Shown piece by piece: positions 25,224 through 33,478 of a stretch of 42,627 nucleotides of DNA. The translations under genes were made by a program, and so were the position numbers. The DNA comes from a virus. The notes under the pieces are model-generated. The model was not told where the DNA came from. It did not search any database and was given only the letters and a program-made list of their open reading frames with translations. Each line of letters starts with the position of its first letter. Position 1 is the first letter of the stretch. The stretch lies in the IMG/VR virus record IMGVR_UViG_3300020020_000085, positions 1 to 42,627 of that record. One strand, given 5' to 3'.

Positions 25224-27085
25224 TGACTCCACATCCCCCATCCTGCAATGGTTGTCCCCTTAATCTGACCGGAGAGGGGTTTATGGCCCCTGAAGGCTTT
25301 CCCCAGCTTGGGGTGACTTTACTTGGGGAGGCTTTGGGGGAAGCTGAGGCCAAGCACTCCAGACCCTTCATCGGGGCTGCTGGGCTCAGACTAGGGAGGA
25401 TGATCGAACGAGCCGGGTTCAAGAGGGATCAATTCCAAATCCTTAACGCTGTGTGGTGCAGACCCCCTCAGAACACTCCTCCTCCACAAGAAGCCATTGA
25501 GCACTGTCGGCAGTATTGGGAGCCACTTGTCACCAAACCTGAAACAAAAGTGATTCTGGCAATGGGAAATGCTCCTCTCTTCGCCACACTCGGGCTTGAG
25601 GGAGTCTTGAGCAAAAGGGGCTATGTATGGTGGAGCGACAAGTATCAGGCCTTTGTGATTCCCACTGTCCATCCTTCCTTTATTTTGAGGGGGAATTCGA
25701 ATTGGGAATCAGCGTTTATCTATGACTTGCGCCATGCTGTTGAGGTTGCAGATAAGGGCTGGGAACCAATCGAACGTGACTATAGTCTTGATATCAGTCC
25801 TCATGCGGCAATGGAGTGGGCAAAAATCTATGCTCTTCGTCGCCTTCGCCTGCCCGAACTCCCCTGCTCAGCAGACATTGAAACCCCTGACAAAAGCGAT
25901 GCAGAGGATGAAACTGATATCAACTTGGGCTATCAGGCAGGACCGATCTACCGTATAGGGTTCGCTTACATCTGGAATGGCAAGACTCAAGTGCTCTCCA
26001 TTCCTTGGAACGTCGCCTATCTGGATGTAATCAACTACCTTTTCTCTCTCGATACAGTGTGGATCTTCTGCTACCGTCACTTCGACGTGCCCCGTATAAC
26101 CGCGCACAATGTTCGGATTGATGGTCAGGTTGCTGATCTCCAGGAAGCGTGGCATGTGTTGCAATCCTCCTTGCCCAAGAGTCTTGAGCATATGGCCCCT
26201 TATCTGGTCCCTCGCCAAGCTGCTTGGAAGCACCTATCAGGTTCTCAACCGGCTCTCTATAATGGGATCGACGCGGCAGTGCAGATTGAAGGTTGGTATC
26301 GGTGTAAGGAGCTGCTAGAGGAACATGGCATGTGGAATGTCTACTACGATCACATCTTCATGCTCAACCCCATATTGTTGTATATGACTTCTCAAGGAAT
26401 GCCGATTGACCTTGAAGCGAGGAAGGAAGCGGCTCTCAAACTTATGGGCCTGAAAGAAGAAGTGAAGGTGAGGTTGAATGAAGCAGCAGAAGGCGCAAGG
26501 CCGACAAAGATTTTCAAAAAGTTCCGTGAAGGCCTACAGGAAATCAGTCTTGAAGGATCTGAAAAGTATTGCTCAGAGTGTGGCAAAGTTAGAGTTAATG
26601 CTAAACACCCCTGTTTCAAAGTCGGAAACGCTGAAGGAGAAGTTGCTCTTGGAGAGCTTTGTTCAAGAGTCATTCCTATTAAGGGCTACGTCCAGCCGCT
26701 TGACTTCAAACCTTCTCACGTTGGTCTTCTCCGATATGCGAAGTTCAAAGGTTACAGATTGATCAGCCGATTCAACAGGCAGAAAGGGGAAAGAGTGTTT
26801 CCGATGGATGAGAATGCCATCAGACTCTATTCCCTGCGTCACTTGGAAGATCCGATCTTCAAACTTGTGCTTGACTACAGAGAACTGGACAAGCTTCAGG
26901 GCACTTATGTTGGCAGACTGACTGATCAGCCTCCTGTGACCTTGAGCCCTGAACAGAAGTGGCATGAGGAATGGAGGAGGGCTCAATATCGAGAGGTTGA
27001 AGGGCCAAAGGACTACTCGCCTTACCACAGCTCACAACCTATTACAAAAGGGAGTATTGAGGCTGATGACGATATCCCCTTCTGA
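25223..27085 (+). CDS. Uracil-DNA glycosylase fused to 3'-5' exonuclease/thumb of a family A DNA polymerase (N-terminal part)
   Basis: GTG 25223 starts a 620-residue protein. Residues 1-180 form a family 4-type UDG: GEALGEAEA and RPFIGAAG, HPS (150-152) and four Fe-S cysteines (C8, C11, C79, C95). Residues about 210-360 carry the DnaQ-like exonuclease motifs (D218-x-E220, YRHFD, YNGIDAAVQ). A Cys cluster (YCSECGKVRV) and the polymerase thumb end (LDKLQGTYVGRL) follow. The palm motifs are missing: they lie in the next gene, in the +1 frame, with a 20-base overlap. The bases ATC CCC TTC TGA end this frame. Products may work as two subunits or be joined by frameshifting. Confidence 0.85.
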   Translation: MTPHPPSCNGCPLNLTGEGFMAPEGFPQLGVTLLGEALGEAEAKHSRPFIGAAGLRLGRMIERAGFKRDQFQILNAVWCRPPQNTPPPQEAIEHCRQYWEPLVTKPETKVILAMGNAPLFATLGLEGVLSKRGYVWWSDKYQAFVIPTVHPSFILRGNSNWESAFIYDLRHAVEVADKGWEPIERDYSLDISPHAAMEWAKIYALRRLRLPELPCSADIETPDKSDAEDETDINLGYQAGPIYRIGFAYIWNGKTQVLSIPWNVAYLDVINYLFSLDTVWIFCYRHFDVPRITAHNVRIDGQVADLQEAWHVLQSSLPKSLEHMAPYLVPRQAAWKHLSGSQPALYNGIDAAVQIEGWYRCKELLEEHGMWNVYYDHIFMLNPILLYMTSQGMPIDLEARKEAALKLMGLKEEVKVRLNEAAEGARPTKIFKKFREGLQEISLEGSEKYCSECGKVRVNAKHPCFKVGNAEGEVALGELCSRVIPIKGYVQPLDFKPSHVGLLRYAKFKGYRLISRFNRQKGERVFPMDENAIRLYSLRHLEDPIFKLVLDYRELDKLQGTYVGRLTDQPPVTLSPEQKWHEEWRRAQYREVEGPKDYSPYHSSQPITKGSIEADDDIPF

Positions 27086-28130
27086 TCTGCCCAATCTCTA
27101 TTTGAAGGGCGGCTTACCCGTAAACCCTCACACCGGGAGAATTCATGGCACGTTCAAGCATGACCCGCGCACGCTTAGGCTCTCGATGGCAGCTCCAAGT
27201 CTCCATCAGATACCACGGGGCTCAACCGATCTACAAAAGCTGGTCCGTTCTTGGTTTGTCACTCCTGCTGGAAAGATATTCCTTGCCCGTGACTTTTCAG
27301 GAATTGAAGCTGTGCTTGTCGGTTTCTTTGCAAAGGCCGAAAGGTATATTCGCCTTTCAAAGATTGACATTCACTCTTTTTTTACCGCGTATACGCTTTA
27401 TGAACTCGAAAAGAAGATCACGTTTGCTGATCTTCCACAAGAGTCTTGGCCGGATGATCAACTATCAGGAGCATTGAAGGAGATCAAGAAGAATTTCAAG
27501 CCCACGAGGGAGACAAACAAGAAGCTCACTCACGGTAGAAATTACAAGGAAACCGCTCCGATGGCTCAGGTCATTCTGCTCAATGAATTAGGAGTGCTGC
27601 TGCCTATAGGTCAAATCAACAGGGTAATGAAGTTCTATGATGAGCTGTTTCCAGAAATCCCCCGCTGGCATTTGACACTGGCATCAGAAGTTGGCGGGGC
27701 TCCTCTCAAAGCAGAGCATCAGGGTTGGGGCTACAAGGCACGAAACTGCTTCATTCAAAATCCTTTTGGGGCTGCGGATAGATTCTATGATGTGGTGAAG
27801 TGGGAAAAGACCCCAATGGGGTGGGAGTGGGATTTTGGAGAAGATGCCAAGGCCTTGGTCGCTTGGCTTCCTCAGAGCACTGCAAGGTTTATCAAGACGA
27901 CTGCTGCTCAGAGAGTGTGGAACAAGCACCCCGAATTCGCCAAATACTTCAGGCTCTTCATCCATGATGAGATTTTTTGTGAAGTGCCGGAAGGGGAGGC
28001 TGATGCTTTGGATGCGGTGTTGAAATTTGAAATGGAGCAGGAGATCAAACAGATGGCTTTGCCTGATGGTAGGCTGTTGAGCATCGATTCTGAAGGGAAG
28101 AGAGGGAGAGTATGGGCGGATATGAAGTGA
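27066..28130 (+). CDS. Family A DNA polymerase, palm and fingers (C-terminal part)
   Basis: ATG 27066 lies 20 bases inside the previous gene, with GGAG 11 bases and GAGG 3 bases upstream. The 354-residue product begins just before the conserved TGR/PSLHQIPRG region. It holds motif A (DFSGIEAVLVG, D76), motif B (R148, K152, HGRNYKETAPM) and motif C (FIHDEIF, H300-D301-E302). Both catalytic aspartates are intact, so polymerase activity is expected once it is paired with the upstream thumb/exonuclease part. Confidence 0.85.
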   Translation: MTISPSDLPNLYLKGGLPVNPHTGRIHGTFKHDPRTLRLSMAAPSLHQIPRGSTDLQKLVRSWFVTPAGKIFLARDFSGIEAVLVGFFAKAERYIRLSKIDIHSFFTAYTLYELEKKITFADLPQESWPDDQLSGALKEIKKNFKPTRETNKKLTHGRNYKETAPMAQVILLNELGVLLPIGQINRVMKFYDELFPEIPRWHLTLASEVGGAPLKAEHQGWGYKARNCFIQNPFGAADRFYDVVKWEKTPMGWEWDFGEDAKALVAWLPQSTARFIKTTAAQRVWNKHPEFAKYFRLFIHDEIFCEVPEGEADALDAVLKFEMEQEIKQMALPDGRLLSIDSEGKRGRVWADMK

Positions 28131-28390
28131 AGTATTGCACCTGTGTTGTCAATCACAATGTAGAATCTCCTGCCCATGACAAGACTTGTAGGATGTATGT
28201 TACGCGGTCTGCCGCGCCAGAACCATCTTCATCGTCATCACCTTCATCATCACCCTCAGTTTTGCGCCCAACCGATCTCACCACAGTAAAAGGGCTGATC
28301 CTTGAACTGGAAAGAGCAGCATGGGCAAGGCAAAAAGGCAGGATGGAGAAGGCTAGAGAGCTGTTGTTAGAAACACTTGAAGGTAGATAA
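28112..28390 (+). CDS. Small protein with Ser/Pro-rich linker, 92 aa
   Basis: ATG 28112 has GGGAGAG just upstream, inside the polymerase end. A short Cys/His N-terminus (YCTCVVNHN, CRMYV) is followed by a low-complexity Ser/Pro segment and a charged helix. Its stop overlaps the next ATG. Confidence 0.55.
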   Translation: MGGYEVKYCTCVVNHNVESPAHDKTCRMYVTRSAAPEPSSSSSPSSSPSVLRPTDLTTVKGLILELERAAWARQKGRMEKARELLLETLEGR

Positions 28391-28560
28391 TGGACGGCCC
28401 CAATTGCCCGGTTCATCACAAACCCATGCATTGGCTCAGCACAATAAATCAATGGGAATATTACTGTCCGGAATGTGACAATCGCTATAACAAGAAAATG
28501 GAAACCATGTATCAAAAGCACTTAACCTCAAGCCCTGAGGCACAGAATTCAACCTCATGA
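28390..28560 (+). CDS. Zinc-ribbon microprotein, 56 aa
   Basis: ATG 28390 overlaps the upstream TAA. CPVHHKPM and CPECDNRY form a CxxH/CxxC zinc ribbon. The rest is polar. Its 3' end is overlapped by the minus-strand gene at 28512. Confidence 0.6.
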   Translation: MDGPNCPVHHKPMHWLSTINQWEYYCPECDNRYNKKMETMYQKHLTSSPEAQNSTS

Positions 28561-28850
28561 CGAAGATCCTTCTTTCCGCTACGGTTGACCTGGACGTTGA
28601 TGACATACTTCCCCGGCTGACGGATCTGATAGAAGTCCTCAAAAATCGAGGGGCTATCTTCTCCCTCAAGCTGGAAGAACCGGGAACGCTTCTCTGGGCC
28701 ATTGATGGTAAGCGTGAGTCCACGATTGCTTTCGTCTCTAGCGACCCGGATGATCACAGAAATGGTTGTTGGAGCAAGCGCAAATCGGGGTCTGACTGAA
28801 ACCTCCAATGGCCCGGAGATTGCAAAGAGAAAGGCTAGGAACAGGCCCAT
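28512..28850 (-). CDS. Exported beta-sandwich-like protein, antisense to its surroundings, 112 aa
   Basis: On the minus strand, MGLFLAFLFAISGPLEVSV is a signal peptide. The mature part has beta-strand pairs typical of an Ig-like or fibronectin-like fold, with the pattern RPRFALAPTTISVIIRVAR, then LEGEDSPS and PGKYVINVQV. Such exported phage proteins occur widely with unknown role. No strong ribosome site precedes ATG 28850; a TTG at 28886 would extend it. A plus-strand frame (28557-28799) overlaps it fully; the minus-strand product is the more protein-like. Confidence 0.6.
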   Translation of the reverse strand: MGLFLAFLFAISGPLEVSVRPRFALAPTTISVIIRVARDESNRGLTLTINGPEKRSRFFQLEGEDSPSIFEDFYQIRQPGKYVINVQVNRSGKKDLRHEVEFCASGLEVKCF

Positions 28851-28888
28851 GTATTCAATGTTGGCACGATTCTTGAGGAGTAGCAAAG

Positions 28889-29074
28889 ATGAAAAGCTTG
28901 ATGTTAATGTGTGCTGTTGGGGTTGCTGTGACGGTCATAGCAATCCTGAGCAGGAGGACAAGAAGGTTGGAGATTCTTCCTCTGGAAATGACCAAGGAGC
29001 GGAGGGAAATCCTACTTCGCTATGCTTCAGACGACGCTGCCAAATGTGCGACTTACATGCTACCCACCGATTGA
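28889..29074 (+). CDS. Small membrane protein, 61 aa
   Basis: ATG 28889 has GAGGAG eight bases upstream. One hydrophobic helix at the N-terminus (LMLMCAVGVAVTVIAIL) is followed by a basic stretch (RRTRR) and a soluble tail. Just ahead of lysozyme, it could be a spanin or holin part, which position alone suggests. Confidence 0.55.
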   Translation: MKSLMLMCAVGVAVTVIAILSRRTRRLEILPLEMTKERREILLRYASDDAAKCATYMLPTD

Positions 29075-29202
29075 CTCACCGAATCAGGCAAGGTCAGAGC
29101 TTTGTCGGCTTCTTCTGCTCGAAACATACAAACAATATGGTGAGGGAGTTTACGGATCGCGGCCAGCTCATCACTGATATAGAGGTTGTCAGGTATGGAT
29201 AA
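29044..29202 (+). CDS. Zinc-finger-like microprotein, about 52 aa
   Basis: In this frame the segment ATHRLTHRI and VGFFCSKHTNNM, preceded by CQMC, resembles small phage Cys/His proteins. The start is uncertain: ATG 29044 lacks a ribosome site, and an upstream start would include CQMC fully. It overlaps both neighbours, including the lysozyme start by eight bases. Confidence 0.45.
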   Translation: MCDLHATHRLTHRIRQGQSFVGFFCSKHTNNMVREFTDRGQLITDIEVVRYG

Positions 29203-29617
29203 AGTTCAGCTCTTTTTAGACCTTAAAGAGGATGAGGGGAAGAGAAAGTTTCCTTACAGAGATACGGTTGGGAAGCTCTCTATTGGCATCGGGCGTAACT
29301 TGACCGATCGGGGCCTGCTTCCCTCAGAAATCGAATTCCTCTTCCTTAACGACATAGCAATTGTTGAGCATGACTTAGACTGTTTTCTGCCGTGGTGGAG
29401 ACTCAGGCCCGAAACTGTTCAGAGAGCCTTGGTCAACCTATGCTTTAATATGGGTATCATCAAGCTCTTGAAGTTCAAGAACACTCTCAGGTGCATTGAA
29501 CTCGGGCAGTATGGAGCGGCAGTCGCCAATTTGAAAAAGAGCCTCTGGTTCAAGCAAGTCCAGAAGTCACGCTCAGACCGAATTTTCAGACTTCTCAGGA
29601 GAGGAATAAATGAATAA
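29195..29617 (+). CDS. GH24 endolysin (T4-type lysozyme)
   Basis: ATG 29195 is chosen over TTG 29186 because AGAGG lies nine bases upstream of it. The 140-residue protein has the lysozyme motif EDEGKRKFPYRDTVGKLSIG: catalytic Glu, Asp and, in the Thr place, Ser (SIGIG). It cleaves the glycan of peptidoglycan at the end of infection. No signal peptide, so it needs a holin; candidates are the small membrane proteins at 28889 and 34247-34702. Confidence 0.88.
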   Translation: MDKVQLFLDLKEDEGKRKFPYRDTVGKLSIGIGRNLTDRGLLPSEIEFLFLNDIAIVEHDLDCFLPWWRLRPETVQRALVNLCFNMGIIKLLKFKNTLRCIELGQYGAAVANLKKSLWFKQVQKSRSDRIFRLLRRGINE

Positions 29618-31031
29618 AGCTAAAACTCTTGTGCTGGTTGTTCTGCTGCTGTTGTCCATTGTAGGCAACACTCAGGCAGCGACCCGCCTAGAAATCAAGG
29701 GAGGAATCTATGCAGAAGCTTGCCCCAATGGTCAATTTGCTTCCCTCATTTGGGGCTCTCACATTGGCACTGACGTGGGCAGTATCACACTCCCTCCAGG
29801 TGGGAATCTGCTGGGCCTGCGTATTCCCTGTGACGGCAGTCCTCGGATCTGTGGCACTGGCCATACTGATGATGTGGCTTATGAATGGGACGGCCAGCAG
29901 TGGCACAACAGAGGACTCGCGTTCGGACTAGCCGCTTGTATCTACGACTCCAACAAACAATTGAGGATTGTCAGGGGGCCGGGAGAACCAACTGGAGCAC
30001 AAGGCTTCAGATACGTGGATGGGGCAGGAAGGATCATCCCTGCCTTTGAAACCTATGCCGATCCTCAGCGACAAATCTTCGAATACACCCAGCGAGGGAA
30101 CTTCACGGTTGGTCAAGGGGCTGAAACAGACTGCCATGTCCTGACCCCAGAAAGAAGGTTTGTCGAGAAGGGTGATTGCCGCTTTGCCCACTACAATGAA
30201 GCCGGTGGAGTGAATGCGATCGGGGTGAGCTTACTTGCACAGGGAAAATCGGTGCTGTTGTGGCTTTCCAATGTTGAGATGGCCAACCTCCCTCTTGTTG
30301 ACTCGCCTCCTCCTCCCCTTGAAATCTGCGGTGATGGCAAGGACAACGACGGTGATGGACTGATTGACGAAAACCCTCCCTGTGATCCCCCTCTCCAGAC
30401 CCCAAACGACGCTGGAATCGTCATTGCAACCGATCAAGCCCACTCTGAGCTGCTTGACCGCAACCGGCATGAAGACGCTTGCCGCTTCACCCACCTTGCT
30501 GCCTTGAACTTAAATGCCCACGACTCGCAGTGGGGAATGCTCACCAAGCCCCCCGGTCAGAACGGTTGTGACATCAAAGGCGGAAGGTATGCGGTTGATG
30601 CAGTAATCTACAAAGCTACTCAACAGGTAGTAGACATTATCAGCGGGGCAGGGGATGAAGTTCCCGCAGTAACCACTTGGGGGTTTCAGCCAAAGCGCCC
30701 TGACAACCATTGGGCTCTTCCTCCCGATGCAGAAGAACCTCCTCCTCCTCCACCAGACGACTTGGAGGAGCGAGTAGAAGCACTTGAAAAAGCGGTGAGG
30801 GATCTCCAATTCTCTTCTCTTTCACAGAAGCAGGATATTGAGATGTTGAGCCAGAAAGTGCTGCTTCAGCAGCAACAGATCGATGAGCTGTTCAAGCAAA
30901 GCGGGCTCAGTGAAGCCCGAGTGCGTGCGATCATCCTCGATTACATCTCACGCATGACTCTTCAGGGCAACACATCAACCAGCTTTGGTCATCGTCATGG
31001 GGCTGGAAACTTCACAATCGTTGTGAAATGA
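29610..31031 (+). CDS. Exported coiled-coil protein with calcium-binding-type repeat, 473 aa
   Basis: A clear signal peptide (KTLVLVVLLLLSIVGNTQA) starts the protein. The middle holds GDGKDNDGDGLIDE (about residue 242), a DxDGDG loop as in thrombospondin type 3 or EF-hand-like calcium sites. Pro-rich stretches follow. The C-terminus is a coiled coil (LEERVEALEKAVRDL, QKVLLQQQQIDELF) ending in a Gly/His segment, like trimeric fibre or adhesin stalks. A secreted trimeric protein is unusual for a phage; it may alter the cell surface. It overlaps lysozyme and the next gene by a few bases. Confidence 0.65.
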   Translation: MNKAKTLVLVVLLLLSIVGNTQAATRLEIKGGIYAEACPNGQFASLIWGSHIGTDVGSITLPPGGNLLGLRIPCDGSPRICGTGHTDDVAYEWDGQQWHNRGLAFGLAACIYDSNKQLRIVRGPGEPTGAQGFRYVDGAGRIIPAFETYADPQRQIFEYTQRGNFTVGQGAETDCHVLTPERRFVEKGDCRFAHYNEAGGVNAIGVSLLAQGKSVLLWLSNVEMANLPLVDSPPPPLEICGDGKDNDGDGLIDENPPCDPPLQTPNDAGIVIATDQAHSELLDRNRHEDACRFTHLAALNLNAHDSQWGMLTKPPGQNGCDIKGGRYAVDAVIYKATQQVVDIISGAGDEVPAVTTWGFQPKRPDNHWALPPDAEEPPPPPPDDLEERVEALEKAVRDLQFSSLSQKQDIEMLSQKVLLQQQQIDELFKQSGLSEARVRAIILDYISRMTLQGNTSTSFGHRHGAGNFTIVVK

Positions 31032-31570
31032 AGGTTCTAGTCGCCTGTGAATTCTCCGGCATTGTTCGCAATGCCTTTAAAAAAAAAGGTCACGATGCCT
31101 GGAGTTGTGACCTTCTTCCTACTGAAGATGGAGGCCCCCATTTCCAGTGTGATGTGAGGGAGCTTCTGAGTGCTGGTTGGGATCTGATGATTGCTCATCC
31201 TCCCTGCCAGCATCTAGCTGTCTCAGGAGCTAGATGGTTCAAGGACAAGCGCAAGGAGCAGTTAGAGGCTTTGGAGTTTGTCAGAACTTTGCTCAATGCA
31301 CCGATTGAGAAGATTGCCCTTGAGAACCCGATCAGTGTCATTTCAACCAAAATCAGGAAGCCTGATCAGATCATTCAGCCTTGGATGTTCGGGCATGGAG
31401 AGATCAAGGCAACCTGTCTATGGCTCAAAAACCTTCCCAAGCTCCAGCCCACTAATATCGTTGAAGGTCGCTATGCCAGAGTTCACCGTGCCTCTCCTCA
31501 TCCGGATCGCTGGAAAGAGAGGAGCAGAACTCTTGTTGGCATAGCTGATGCAATGGCTGAACAGTGGTAA
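31028..31570 (+). CDS. C5-cytosine methyltransferase-like protein, 180 aa
   Basis: VLVACEFSGIVRNAFKKKGH at the N-terminus is motif I for SAM binding (CEFSG). HPPCQHLAVSG is motif IV with the catalytic Cys (PCQ), and LENPISV is motif VI (ENP rather than ENV). The C-terminal target-recognition part is short, and the protein is about half the length of standard Dcm enzymes. It is typical of compact phage methylases. It probably modifies cytosine or a nucleotide. Confidence 0.75.
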   Translation: MKVLVACEFSGIVRNAFKKKGHDAWSCDLLPTEDGGPHFQCDVRELLSAGWDLMIAHPPCQHLAVSGARWFKDKRKEQLEALEFVRTLLNAPIEKIALENPISVISTKIRKPDQIIQPWMFGHGEIKATCLWLKNLPKLQPTNIVEGRYARVHRASPHPDRWKERSRTLVGIADAMAEQW

Positions 31571-31591
31571 AATAGGCCTTTAGCGGGGGGA

Positions 31592-31798
31592 ATGGTAATG
31601 CCCGACAAGCGCAAAAAGCTCACAGACGCCCAAATCGAAGAGATCAAGCGTCTGTGGGCAAAGGGCAGATACCTCAGCACCATCGCATCAAAGTTCGGGG
31701 TCCACAAAGGGCAAGTTTCACGCATCGTGAACGGCAGGAGCCGAGTCTCTGACCCATTCATGAAGGGGGTCTTCCAGAGGATTCTTAACCATAAGTGA
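31592..31798 (+). CDS. Helix-turn-helix DNA-binding protein, 68 aa
   Basis: ATG 31592 follows GGGGGG (ATG 31598 is also possible). LTDAQIEEIKRLWAKGRYLS, IASKFGVHKGQVSRIVNG is a Hin/resolvase-type helix-turn-helix with a basic N-terminal arm. As a lone domain it may be a regulator or belong to the HNH-linked binding modules. Overlaps the next gene by four bases. Confidence 0.75.
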   Translation: MVMPDKRKKLTDAQIEEIKRLWAKGRYLSTIASKFGVHKGQVSRIVNGRSRVSDPFMKGVFQRILNHK

Positions 31799-32547
31799 GT
31801 AAAACTTCAAACCTTCTCCCGATCCTCATAGTCTCAGACGCACACCGACCCTACCATGACGAAAGAGCATGGCACCTGATGATGAAGGTTGCCAGAAAAT
31901 TCACCCCTTGGTATGTCGTAACTATTGGAGACTTTGCCGACTTCTACTCAGTCAGCGATCACTCCAAAGACCCACGCCGAACCCGACACCTGGACGAAGA
32001 GCTGATCATAGTAAAAGATGGGCTGGATGAACTTGAGGCCCTGAACGCCGAAGAATACATCTACATAGAGGGGAATCATGAAGATCGCCTCAGGAGATAT
32101 TTGCAGGAAAAGGCCCCTCAAGTATATGGGCTTATCAACACTGACAAGGTTCTGGATCTCAGGAAGAGGGGCTGGAAATTCGTCCCCTACAAAGCCCACA
32201 CCAAGATCGGTAAGCTCCACATTACCCACGATGTAGGCTCAGCAACCCGCTACTGCACCTTCAAAGCCCTCGATATCTACCAACACTCCATCGTCACTGG
32301 CCACGCTCACCGGATGCAATATATAGTAGAAGGTAATGCGGTTGGGGAGTTCAAGCTCAGCGCACAGTTCGGCTGGCTTGGGGACTCCAGCAAAATTGAC
32401 TACACCCATCAAGCTCATGTGAACAAAAATTGGGCTCTGGGCTTTGGTTTTGGGTATGTTGATGCCCAATCTGGGATTGCCTATCTCCAACCCGTGCCAA
32501 TCATCAAATACACCGCAGTAGTGAATGGCACTCTTTTTGCTAACTGA
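31795..32547 (+). CDS. Calcineurin-like metallophosphoesterase
   Basis: GTG 31795 overlaps the upstream TGA. The 250-residue protein shows the family motifs in order: SDAHRPYHD (D-x-H), GDFAD, GNHED (residue about 94), THDVG and GHAHR. The two-metal site is complete. Phage members act as nucleases, phosphatases or cyclic-nucleotide phosphodiesterases. The substrate is not evident. Confidence 0.85.
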   Translation: MSKTSNLLPILIVSDAHRPYHDERAWHLMMKVARKFTPWYVVTIGDFADFYSVSDHSKDPRRTRHLDEELIIVKDGLDELEALNAEEYIYIEGNHEDRLRRYLQEKAPQVYGLINTDKVLDLRKRGWKFVPYKAHTKIGKLHITHDVGSATRYCTFKALDIYQHSIVTGHAHRMQYIVEGNAVGEFKLSAQFGWLGDSSKIDYTHQAHVNKNWALGFGFGYVDAQSGIAYLQPVPIIKYTAVVNGTLFAN

Positions 32548-32552
32548 TTAAC

Positions 32553-32852
32553 GTGTCAATTTGTTTTAGGTGGAACAAAGAGGCCAAAAGTTATGAAAGG
32601 TATGAGCCTGTGATGCCCTTTGGCTGGTTTCCTCACCCCGATCCCAATAAGAGGCTAGAATCGTTCATGGGTGATTCCGTGTCGATTCCGCAATACTGGA
32701 AGTGTGACGAGTGTGATCTGGTCCTCAAGCAAGGCCCGGAGGTTCAAGCTCATATCAAAATCCACCTTGACCGAAAATTCTCAACCAGACTAACCCAATA
32801 CGATCGTGTGTTTCTGGAAAAGTGTGGAATCAAACCTTGGAAGGGTGAATGA
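32553..32852 (+). CDS. C2H2 zinc-finger protein, 99 aa
   Basis: GTG 32553 is the likely start. YWKCDECDLVLKQGPEVQAH followed by IKIH is a C2H2 finger (CxxC, then HxxxH). The remainder is polar. C2H2-type fingers are uncommon but known in phage proteins. Confidence 0.65.
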   Translation: MSICFRWNKEAKSYERYEPVMPFGWFPHPDPNKRLESFMGDSVSIPQYWKCDECDLVLKQGPEVQAHIKIHLDRKFSTRLTQYDRVFLEKCGIKPWKGE

Positions 32853-33478
32853 ATTACATAATCGGCATGGATATTGACGGTGTTCTCGCAAACTTCAACG
32901 AAACCTTCAGGCAGAAAGTCATCGCAGTCACAGGCAGAAACCTCTTTATCGAGGATGGCAAGGAGATCGAATTCGTCAACGGTCTTGAGCCTCCCTGCTG
33001 GAATTACGTCGTAGAGGCCTATAGCTACACCAAGGAAGAAAACCGAGCCTGCTGGGATTCGGTGTTGCAGGATGCCTCATTCTGGGAGAGGCTGAAACCT
33101 CTCAGCATGGCAGCTTCAGCCATCAGCTACCTGAAAAAGCTACGGTCTTCTGGCTCAACCATCTACTTCCCAACTACCCGAGCTGGAGTGAATCCTCACC
33201 GTCAAACCGCAGACTGGCTCAGGCTTTCGATGAACTTCACAACTCCTCAAGTCCTCATTTGTGGACTGAAGCACGGCAAAGGGGGGATTGCGGCAGGTTT
33301 GCACTTCACCCACTTCTTTGACGATAAGCCGGAAAATTGCTATGAAGTCCGAGAAGCCTGCCCAGATGCCTCGGTCTTTCTAGTCAATGCTCGATACAAC
33401 ACTTGGGCTCACTCTGAGCTTGCCCAGAAGCGTATCACTCTCATCGAAAACCCTGCTCAGGTTTTGAGGTTACTCTAA
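32849..33478 (+). CDS. HAD-family 5'(3')-deoxyribonucleotidase-like phosphatase
   Basis: MDIDGVLANF is the HAD motif I (DxDGV). PTTRAG is motif II (Thr), LKHGKGGIA gives the Lys and FFDDKPENC is the acidic motif IV. At 209 residues it fits deoxynucleotidases, which trim dNMP pools. With the MazG-like and DUF1599-like proteins it suggests a nucleotide-pool module. Confidence 0.8.
   Translation: MNYIIGMDIDGVLANFNETFRQKVIAVTGRNLFIEDGKEIEFVNGLEPPCWNYVVEAYSYTKEENRACWDSVLQDASFWERLKPLSMAASAISYLKKLRSSGSTIYFPTTRAGVNPHRQTADWLRLSMNFTTPQVLICGLKHGKGGIAAGLHFTHFFDDKPENCYEVREACPDASVFLVNARYNTWAHSELAQKRITLIENPAQVLRLL

Noticed and set aside
28557-28799. Plus-strand gene of 80 aa
   Set aside because: It starts with an ATGA overlap, but its protein shows no clear domain, while the opposite frame encodes a signal peptide and beta-sandwich pattern. 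Only the minus-strand gene was listed as a feature.
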